A stretch of DNA of 64,000 nt from CALDTK01 sp965213735 (GTDB lineage: Bacteria; Bacteroidota; Bacteroidia; Chitinophagales; Saprospiraceae), in NCBI GenBank assembly GCA_965213735.1, contig CBDCAB010000006.1, positions 1,922,001 to 1,986,000 of the forward strand, in the 5' to 3' direction. The position numbers and the translations under genes are program-made. Each line of letters begins with the position of its first letter. Position 1 is the stretch's first letter. Of the stretch, positions 1 to 8,600 are shown piece after piece. The notes under the pieces are model-generated. The model searched no databases and was not told the origin of the DNA. It saw nothing but the letters and a program-made list of their open reading frames with translations.

Positions 1-42
1 CTTCTCACATCCCGCTTCTCACCTCTCACCTCTCGCTTCTCA
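1..42. repeat. heptad microsatellite, pyrimidine-rich
   Basis: From base 1 the sequence reads in a strict 7-base register: cttctca, catcccg, cttctca, cctctca, cctctcg, cttctca. The array probably continues to the left of the window. It resembles the short tandem heptamer repeats known from cyanobacterial intergenic DNA; a second heptad array of different sequence lies near 60108. No coding function is suggested. Confidence 0.7.
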
Positions 43-53
43 CCCAGCCCCCA

Positions 54-77
54 CCTGACCACAATATTGTGGTCAGG
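54..77. repeat. perfect 24-bp palindrome
   Basis: The arms are CCTGACCACAAT and ATTGTGGTCAGG with no spacer. It sits between the heptad microsatellite and the 144-bp repeat array, in DNA with no gene. A dimeric regulator site, a cruciform or the edge of a mobile element are all possible. The word TTGTGGTCAGGC of its right arm recurs once, at 60687-60698. Confidence 0.75.
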
Positions 78-94
78 CCACCCCCTTGCCAACC

Positions 95-712
95 CTTGCG
101 ATACCCTTTGCGAACCTCGCGATACCATCACCCCCGCACAGCCACAAGAACAGCCCCTTAAACAGCAAAAACGGCGAAGCCAAAAAACAAGCGAAGCTTA
201 AAAAACAGCGAAGCCAAAACCGGCGAAGCCGCCCCCCCCTTGCGATACCCTTTGCGAACCTCGCGATACCATCACCCCCGCACAGCCACAAGAACAGCCC
301 CTTAAACAGCAAAAACGGCGAAGCCAAAAAACAAGCGAAGCTTAAAAAACAGCGAAGCCAAAACCGGCGAAGCCGCCCCCCTTGCGTCCTCCCTTTGCAA
401 ACCTTGCGATACCATCACCCCCGCACAGCCACAAGAACAGCCCCTTAAACAGCAAAAACGGCGAAGCCAAAAAACAAGCGAAGCTCAAAAAACAGCGAAG
501 CCAAAACCGGCGAAGCCGCCCCCCCTTGCGATACCCTTTGCGAACCTTGCGATACCATCACCCCCGCACAGCCACAAGAACAGCCCCTTAAACAGCAAAA
601 ACGGCGAAGCCAAAAAACAAGCGAAGCTCAAAAAACAGCGAAGCCAAAACCGGCGAAGCCGCCCCCCCTTGCGATACCCTTTTGCGAACCTTGCGATACC
701 AACCCCGCACAA
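95..712. repeat. tandem array, four ~144-bp units plus a partial fifth
   Basis: Units begin with cttgcgatac at 95, 239, 381 (diverged start cttgcgtcct), 525 and 668, giving spacings of 144, 142, 144 and 143 bases; the fifth stops after about 45 bases. Each unit carries short internal iterations: ttgcgatacc-like words at its head and several ggcgaagcc/agcgaagct words in its second half, separated by A-runs and ending in a C-run of variable length. Units are nearly identical, which points to recent expansion or ongoing homogenisation. There is no spacer variation as in a CRISPR array. Open frames crossing it on both strands simply follow the repeat and are not genes. Confidence 0.9.
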
Positions 713-786
713 CACCCAGCCCCATCTATAAGCCTAGTAGCACGCAGCTCATCCCGGCAAAACAGAATCCATTTACTTTGCCGCGC

Positions 787-1440
787 GTGAGTAAGAAGAA
801 GCAGAAGTATTATGTGGTTTGGGTGGGAGCTGAGCCAGGCATATATAGCTCTTGGCCTGAAGCATATAAACAAGTTCATGGTTTTCCCAGTGCACGGCAC
901 AAAAGCTTTCCAACTTTAGCTCAAGCAAAAGCAGCGTTTGGCAATAGTCCGGCTAGCGGCAGTTCCCGCGCCAGCAAGGTGGCATCTAAAGTTGTCGAAG
1001 AACCGTCTTTACCGCTGAAGCTGCTAAGTCCTGAGGTTATTAAGCCGAGCCTTAGTGTCGACGCCGCGTGCAGTGGAAACCCCGGCAAGATGGAATACCA
1101 AGGCGTCAACACGGCTACCAGGGATAGAATATTTCACCAGGCTTTCCCGCTAGGCACCAACAACATCGGCGAATTTCTCGGGATCATTCACGGCCTCGCC
1201 TGGTGTAAAGCACAGCAGCTCGAAAAACTGCCCATCTATACCGACTCGAAGATTGCAATGGGCTGGATAGCTAGAAAGAAATGCAAAACGACTGTCAAGC
1301 GCTCTGCAAAGACCGAGGAGTTGCTCCAACTTATTGCTCGAGGTGAACAGTGGCTTAAGGACAACTCATACAACAATCCCATACTGAAGTGGGACACGAA
1401 GCGCTGGGGCGAGATTCCAGCTGATTTTGGCAGAAAATAA
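787..1440 (+). CDS. rnhA: ribonuclease HI with N-terminal hybrid-binding domain
   Basis: The product degrades the RNA strand of RNA:DNA hybrids during replication and repair. Residues 1-50 form the small N-terminal domain typical of Bacteroidota and eukaryotic RNase H1 (KYYVVWVG...GIYSSW...SFPTLAQA). The catalytic domain follows from about residue 88, with acidic residues visible at D92 (SVDAACSGNPG), E129 (NNIGEFLGI), D153 (YTDSKIAMGW) and a last Asp in the C-terminal ADFGRK segment. I start at GTG 787 (VSKKKQKYY) because the in-frame codons upstream translate the end of the 144-bp repeat array and have no family resemblance. It is convergent with peptide deformylase; the two stops are about one base apart. 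Confidence 0.9.
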   Translation: MSKKKQKYYVVWVGAEPGIYSSWPEAYKQVHGFPSARHKSFPTLAQAKAAFGNSPASGSSRASKVASKVVEEPSLPLKLLSPEVIKPSLSVDAACSGNPGKMEYQGVNTATRDRIFHQAFPLGTNNIGEFLGIIHGLAWCKAQQLEKLPIYTDSKIAMGWIARKKCKTTVKRSAKTEELLQLIARGEQWLKDNSYNNPILKWDTKRWGEIPADFGRK

Positions 1441-1441
1441 G

Positions 1442-2011
1442 CTACCTGCCTCTGGCCGCAAACTTCAGGCGGTAGTCAGCTTCTACCTGTCCTTTTTTAA
1501 TCTTATCTAACTTACGATTAATCAATTTCCTTTTAAGCGGCTTGAGACGGTCGACAAAGAGTACACCATCGATATGATCATACTCGTGTTGAATGACCCT
1601 TGCATTAATGCCTGAAAAGGTTTTGGTATGAGCTTGTAGATTTTCATCCAAGTACTTTAATGTTATTTCCTGGGGCCGCTCGACTTCCCCTCGTATATGA
1701 GGTATACTGAGGCAACCTTCCTCATACGACCAATCATCGCCTGTTTCCTCCACAATTTCCGCATTGATAAATGCTTCTTTTATCCCTGGCTCACCGGCTT
1801 CCTGCTCCTCATGTTCGAGTTGGGCGGTATCAACGAGGAAGATGCGCAACGATTTGCCAACTTGCGGGGCTGCTAGGCCCACTCCGCTGGCGTGATACAT
1901 CGTTTCCCACATGTTGGCGAGCAGCGTGGGCAAATTCTCGTCAGAAACATCGACGTCTTTCGCTCGACGTATCAGTACGGGCTGCCCGTAGGCATAGACT
2001 GGAAGGATCAT
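1442..2011 (-). CDS. def: peptide deformylase
   Basis: This cytoplasmic metalloenzyme removes the formyl group from the N-terminal methionine of new proteins. All three family motifs are present: GVGLAAPQVG (residues 43-52), EEGCLSIP with the metal ligand C100, and QHEYDH with ligands H142 and H146 and catalytic E143. The length of 189 residues is normal. It lies 9 bases downstream of ruvX on the same strand, so the two are probably one transcription unit. The pairing is a common Bacteroidota arrangement as far as I recall. Confidence 0.96.
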   Translation of the reverse strand: MILPVYAYGQPVLIRRAKDVDVSDENLPTLLANMWETMYHASGVGLAAPQVGKSLRIFLVDTAQLEHEEQEAGEPGIKEAFINAEIVEETGDDWSYEEGCLSIPHIRGEVERPQEITLKYLDENLQAHTKTFSGINARVIQHEYDHIDGVLFVDRLKPLKRKLINRKLDKIKKGQVEADYRLKFAARGR

Positions 2012-2020
2012 AAGTGTGGG

Positions 2021-2440
2021 CTACCAAATTCCGGAGGTGCGAAGGTACCTCTCGAGAATGATGCCTGCGGCCACACTGTCGAGTGCACCCCGCTGACTTC
2101 GTGCTTTCTTGCCTACACCTGTTGCAATGAGGTGTTGCCTGGCTTCTCGACTGCTGGCGAATTCGTCTTGATAGGCTATCTGTAGTTGAGGCATTTCCTT
2201 TTGCAGCCTTTCGGCAAAACGACTGATATCGGCCTGTACCTCATTCTCAGTACCGTCTCGGTGAGTGGAACGCGTCAGGACAACTACTTCAACGGCATCC
2301 TCTTTCAGCATGCGCTCCACAACTTCAAATAAGTCTGCAATTGCGACCGCAGGCAAGGGATTGACTGAAAGTCGAAGCTCATCTGTACGAGCTAATCCAC
2401 AGCGCTTGCGACCATAATCAATCGCTAAAATTCTTCCCAT
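2021..2440 (-). CDS. ruvX: RuvX/YqgF family RNase H-fold nuclease
   Basis: This small RNase H-fold protein is annotated as a putative Holliday junction resolvase and implicated in 16S rRNA maturation in other bacteria. The N-terminus MGRILAIDYGRKRCGLARTD contains the first catalytic Asp (D8). The LTRSTHRDGTENEVQ segment and the C-terminal GALDSVAAGIILERYL region match the family. Length is 139 residues, as expected. It is the first gene of a ruvX-def pair. A GTTTTGCCGAAAGGC word at 2206-2220 resembles the iterated 14-mer of this window but has the central bases exchanged. Confidence 0.92.
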   Translation of the reverse strand: MGRILAIDYGRKRCGLARTDELRLSVNPLPAVAIADLFEVVERMLKEDAVEVVVLTRSTHRDGTENEVQADISRFAERLQKEMPQLQIAYQDEFASSREARQHLIATGVGKKARSQRGALDSVAAGIILERYLRTSGIW

Positions 2441-2493
2441 GAGTTCAAAATTAGGGGCATTTCAAATTGGATTAGGCTTGGCCAAAAACTAAA

Positions 2494-2522
2494 GCACCCA
2501 GCCGATGATCTCGACTGGGTGC
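2494..2522 (-). terminator. hairpin, second part of a double terminator
   Basis: Stem GCACCCAG (2494-2501) pairs with CTGGGTGC (2515-2522); read on the minus strand it is followed by a T-rich stretch. It lies just beyond the stronger hairpin at 2526-2563, between the giant surface-protein gene and ruvX. Confidence 0.65.
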
Positions 2523-2525
2523 TTC

Positions 2526-2563
2526 AAAAAAAAGCCCCCTCCCAACCGAAGCTGGGAAGAGGC
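2526..2563 (-). terminator. rho-independent terminator of the giant surface-protein gene
   Basis: On the minus strand a GC-rich stem (2534-2544 with 2553-2563) is followed by eight T residues (2526-2533). It lies about 56 bases after the stop codon at 2619 and is the first hairpin met by transcription of that gene. Confidence 0.85.
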
Positions 2564-2618
2564 CATCCCAAAAACCGATTTACCTAAACAAATCGGCTCT
2601 TGAGTGCGGTCGGATCGA

Positions 2619-5600
2619 TTACTCGATCACAACCATCTTACGCGTTGCGGTGAAGTCACCAGCAGTGAGTGTGTAGCTCAGTACGCCAGCAGCAGGTAGC
2701 TCGCTTGCAGCGATCTCTACTTCTGTACGTCCCTGTGCAAACTTACCAGTTGTACGCCATACTACGCGACCAGCAATGTCAGTCACTGTCAGTGCAGCCT
2801 GGCCAGCCTCAGCTAGCGTGAATGCAATGCGTGTAGTACCCGCAAACGGGTTCGGACGGTTCTGCTCCAGCGCGTAGCCAGCAGCAGCGTCGGCTCCCGA
2901 GAAGCGGAGTGCTACCGAACGATCACCGTCGAGGCCGTAAGCCTCAGCAGCAGTCACGCTCGATCCAGCAACGAGTACCTCTGAAAGAGCTACTCCGTCG
3001 CGCAGCGCACGTACTTCGAGTGAGAACAACTCACCGGCCATTTCACCATCGTGGCTCAGCGTCAACTTGCCCTCAGCGAGCAGGTGAGTACCAAAGCCAG
3101 CCTCTGAGTGAGCAGCGCCGTTGACAGCAACTACTTCAAGTGCATCAGCATCCCACTCAATGGTGAGCTGGTAGCCAAGTGCAGTAGCGTCAGATGCCGA
3201 GAAGGCTACCGTTGCAGTCTCACCGGCGGCGAGTACAGCATCAGCTGCTTCAAGAGCGAACTCACCACGTACAGTACGTGGAGCGAGTGCCTGACGGCTG
3301 TTAGCCTGAGCAGTACCGTTAACATCACCCACTTTCACAGCGAGGAAGTCAGCAGCAACTGCAGCTTGAACGTCGTTGAAGCTTACAACCTCCGAGGCGG
3401 TGTTGTTAGCGTCGAAGAAGCGCCATGAGGTGTTGTTCTGGAAGTTAGCATCCAGACCCAAGATCACGCGGCGGATAACCGTCATGTCGTAAGCCGAGAT
3501 AGAAGCCGAGTTGTTGGCGTCAGCAGCAGTGAGCTGCGAGAACGTCGACAGTGGCGTTACTCCCAAGATGTGCTGACCGATCAGGTAGAGGTCGTAAGTG
3601 GTTACGCCGTTGGCTGGGTCTGCATTGAGCAGCGCAGATACGGTGTAGTCTCCACCCGCAGTTACATCGAATCCTGCAGCTCCACTAGCAGTAGTGGTCT
3701 GAGTCATTGATGCATCACCTGAAAGGTTTACAGTAGCTCCACCGACACCGTTGCCGCCGTCAGTAGTGAGGCTTGCTGAGATGCGTGGGCTAGCTGGCGA
3801 TGAACAAGCACCGAGGTTGTCCTGAACGAGGATGTACGTCTGTACGAAGTCCTCATTACCGAACTCGTCGATAGCGATCAAGTCTACGAGTACCGAACCG
3901 AGGTCAGCACAAGTAAGCAGGATAGAAGTATCGGCAGCCGAACGTGGAGCGGAGCTACGCTTGATGAGAAGCGTTACGTCGCCACAACCGTCGAATGAAC
4001 CGTTGTCGATGCGGCTTACACCACAGCGTACCATGCCGGTGATCATCAGATCGATAGCTACACCATTGAGCGCCTTAGGCGTTGGTGGCTTGCAATCTTC
4101 AGCATCGAATGGAATGCGTACTTCTACGAGGTTAGCACAGCGGTCGTCGACAGTTACCACCAGTACGTTAGTACCGAGTGGGAAAGTACCGTTGACAGTG
4201 AATGTGCCGCCTACGTTGGTGAGTGTGCCGAATGGATCGCCGTCACCAAGTCCGTCGTAAGAAAGACCAGTTGAAAGCTCAGCAGTGGTGATGATGCCGT
4301 CGCCGTTAGCGTCGTCTACACCAGTCACTACGAAGTAGGTTACGTCGAAGTCGTCAGCACAGTTGTCAGTTACCGAGAATGGTACTGATACACCTGAACC
4401 GCAACCGAGACCAGCTACGTCGTCAACAACACTAAGTGGGTTACAAGGCGCAGGAGTGCCTACAGTTACCACTGGGTCGATGTCGTCGTAGACCTTGATG
4501 CTCTGAACGTACTCGAAGCGACCTACAGACTGGATGCTTGTTGGCGTGAAGTTGATGCGGACATCATCGATGCCTTGTGCATTAACCACTACGTCAAGGC
4601 GTGGTCCAGCGTTAGTGAAGGTCGGGTTAGTGATGCGTACTGCGTCAGATACACCGTCCCACTCACACCAGTTGATGATGTCGTAAGTACGGAGGATCTT
4701 GTAGCAAGCGTCGTCGTCAGCAGTGAAGCGCTGATCGGTGTAGGAGATAGCGAGCAGGTCGCATCCATCTTCTGAGATGTCGTCATCAGTAAGCGTATCC
4801 GCTAGGTTGACGCCGTTACCGCAGTTGAGGTTCTCTACATCGTTCGGGAACAGGATGGTGTAGTCATGCTCGAGAAGCACAGTAATGCGCTGCTCACAGA
4901 GAACTGACGTGTTACCATTGTTGTCCGTAGCCTGGAAGCGACGACGGATCACACCGTCACCACAGTTGCCAGTTCCGTCGAGGACGGTGAGGCTAACAGT
5001 GAAGCCACATGGGTCATTGAACAACGGAGCATCGAAGTCGAGCTGCGTGTTGTCAGCGTATTGCTGACGCAGCGCGTTGTCCGTGCAGAGGATGGTACGG
5101 TTAGGCGCGTTGAGCACCTTGATCGGAGCCACCTTGTCGCTCACGTTTACAGTCACCATACAGATGTTGTAGTGACCGTCCCAGATGTCCTTGGTTGGTC
5201 CACCGATTCCTGGGAAAGTCGACAGGAAGAAAGTTCCGTCGGGCAGGATGGTGAATGGCGTGTTTGGGTTGTTCCGAGTTGCAGGTGGCAAGCTTGGAAT
5301 AGTCACATCGGTAGTGAACTCGATGTAGCCTTGCACGAATGCGTCAACTACGAGGAAGTAAACAGTTACCTGATCGTCGTCGCAAGTGAATGCAACGCGC
5401 TCGCGGAACTTCTGTGGTACGAAGTTCTTGAAGCGCTGTGACTCAAAGAAGTTACCAAACGCTACCAAGTCTTGAGTAAAGGCGGTAGGCGTCATACGAC
5501 GAGCGTAGAAGAAAATGTCGCTACAGACATCGTACGAACCGTCATCAAATACACCAGCATCAACAAATGTGGTGTCAGTGGTGGTCAGGTTGAGGCTAGT

Positions 5601-8600
5601 GATCTCGTCACAGTCAGCAACAGGAGCCACACGCTCGATAACGTTGTAGAACACCTCGCTCACAGACTCATTCGCGCAGCTATCCTCAACTACGTAGCGA
5701 ACTACGTAAGGGAAGCTTGGCTCGTCGAGTGCGCTGACGAAGTTACCATCATCAAGACCTACGTTGCTGAACAAGCCACCGTTGGTGTTGACCGATCCAA
5801 CTTGAGTTCCAGCCATTTGAGTGACCTGGTCAAGCTCATACAGCTCAGTAGTTACTGAAGCTATACCAGAGCAATCATCAGACAAAATCTGAATTCCTGG
5901 TACTACGATGCTACCGAGGCAAGGACCGTATCCCGATTGTGGGTTCTGGTTGGTTTGCGCAGAGATAGCGATGAGGTCGATTGGGTTATCAGCCTCAGAG
6001 CGTGGGCACTCGATGATTGGACCGTTCTGATCCATCACAGCAATGATCTGGTTGAACACGAGGTCGTCTCCAGTACACATGTTGATGATGGTGAACTGAC
6101 GGCGGACCTTGTAGCTAGTAGCGCAGACATCGATGACAGTGTCATCAAAAGTCACGTTGATCTGGCAGTCGAGCGGGTTGAACGCACTTCCGTTGATCGT
6201 TGGCGCTGTAATAGCAGTAGCCGTCGAGTAGAGGTAGGTTACAGTGATCTCCTCCACTTGACCGAAGTCGAAGTTGGTGCCGTTCTGATCGCGGACATAG
6301 AGGATGAATGTACCATTAGGTGACTGACCGTCGAAGCTCGACAGAGGTTGAGCTGGGCGGAATGTTCCCTTAAGAGTAGGATCGAACGTTGCGCAATCGA
6401 ACGTAGCGAAGCCTTCGTCATCAAAAGTGGCAAGGATGTCATCACGCGTTCCACAAGCACCATCGAGGATAGTGATTGGGTTCGGGTTGAACTGACGTCC
6501 GTACTGGATACGCAGATCACCAATGGTGCTGTAGTCGATGTCCAGTGAAATGTTGAGATCCTCAATCTGAGCGTCAGCAGGAAGACCTGTGAGCACGACT
6601 GGAATTTGGATATCTCCACCGTTGACGATCGTACCAGGACCAGCGCCTACAGTGATAGTAGTCGAGCTGGAGAGCGTGACGCGCGAACCGATGGTTGGGT
6701 AGCCACTCGTGCAATCAAGCATTGGACCATCGATACCATCGAGGTTTGCAGGAAGAGTGACATCAGCAAGATCAGGAAGCTCAAATGTGATCGTCTGGCT
6801 GCAAGTAGAAGAGTTTCCACTCGCGTCAGTAGCGATAAACGTGCGGATGACCTGACGATCTGCAGCGCAGCTACCAGGAATGTTCCGCTCAGAGAACTGA
6901 ATAGTCGTACCTGGGCAGTTGTCGGTAGCGGTCACTGAGTTAGCAACGCTGATAGCGTTTGCAAACTGGAAAGCGAGGCTGACACTGTTGAGTGTACCGT
7001 TGTCGCCACCTACGTTGTCAGTTACCTCGAGCAACCAGTCACCTGAAGCGTCCTCACCGTCGAAGATCGACAGTAGGTCAAATCCAGCGAAACCAGCACA
7101 GTTGAGCGTTTGAGTGCTCAGACCTTGGCTGAAGTCGAGGCAGCCAGTTGGGCTAGTACCGATACAGAAAGCGGCCTCATCATCAAAGGTGGTGAGGATG
7201 TCATCCTGTGTAGTACAGTTCTGGTCGTAGAGGAGAATGGTAGTTCCCTGTGGTGAAGTAAGCTCGATGGTCAAGTCACCAATCCAAGTGTGGCTGATGT
7301 CGAGCGACACGTTCAGGTCGGTGATTGGGTTGCCGGCTGTAATGGCTGGAACACTGATTGTAGCTGTAGTGGTAGGAACCGTTGAGCTAATGAGCGAGCC
7401 AGGAGAAGCCGTAAACGTTGGCTGGAAGGTGCCATTGCAACCTACCGTGATTGCCTCACAACCTACGAGAGTAGGAGCAATCTTATCCTCAACGATGATG
7501 CTTGCCCACTGTGAGTTACCTGACATTGGGTCAGTGATTACAACGCGGACAGGGCGTCCTATATCAGCACAAGTGATAGGCACAGCACCTTGGTAGATGG
7601 GGCCAGTTGGGCAGCCAAAGCCAGGAGCAACGGCTGGAGTACGTGTGATGAGGAAGCTATCGAGACAGCCGTAAGGTCCACCTTCGAGGATCATGTCTGA
7701 AGTCACGAATGAGCAGCCAGCGGTTGGGCTAAGGCTAGCCTGAACAACTGGGTTGACCGTAACAGTAGATGAACCGTTGGTGAATGGGTTGACGATCACG
7801 TTGAACGTGCAAGTCGAAACGTTTCCGTTGGCGTCAGTAGCCACGAAAGTTTGCAGTGTAGTACCTGGTGCGAAGAGCGAGCCAGATGGCAGACCTGTAG
7901 TCTGTACAACTGTAGTTGGAGCAACTGCAGCTGAGTAGGTGATTGTACCGTTCCAGGTACGTGGGTTGAAGGTTGCCGCAAATGGATACTGCTTACCAAC
8001 ACCGGTCTGAATCATCAGGGTACCATCATTGTACGTGTTAGCACCGTTGGTGTAGTTCATGTCTGGTGCGCCGGTCGTAGTTACGTAAATACCGCGAGTC
8101 TCACCAGCTGCAAGGGTGTAGCCTGGAATGACAACAGGTGTTGGGTTGCCCGCACCGTTACTAGTCACAGTTGCAGAACCAATCAAGGTCCAAGCGCTAG
8201 CATCTGTTTCGTTACCTACGTAGGTATTCGCAGTTGTCGTCTGGTAGACTTCAATTGTTGCAGTACCTCCGTCGATGTTCACCTCATAGCTGTCGAACTG
8301 GATAGCTCCACCCGACTGGTTGGTTACATCGAACATGTTACCGTCGAAGGCATTATTGTCCGCAAACGTGGTAGTGAGTGAGCCTGAGCCACCAACAGCA
8401 CCATCGCAGTTATCAACTGCCTCAACAACGAAGTCTACGAGAACATCGCAGTCGCCATCGCCAAGGTTGAGCGTGATGTCGCCTGGGCATGAAGTAAAGA
8501 CAGGAGCCTGATCGTCAACTACAGTTACGTCAGTAGTTGCAGTTACAGGGTTGCCGAAGTTATCAAACACCGTGAAGGTGATAGTGGTAGTTCCAACGGG

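Noticed and set aside
95..712. CRISPR array
   Set aside because: The unit is ~144 bases with no unique spacers and no cas genes nearby; it is a plain tandem repeat.
73..715. Open frames of 60-120 codons on both strands across the first 700 bases
   Set aside because: They are repetitive translations of the tandem array, present in several frames and without signal, domain or start context.
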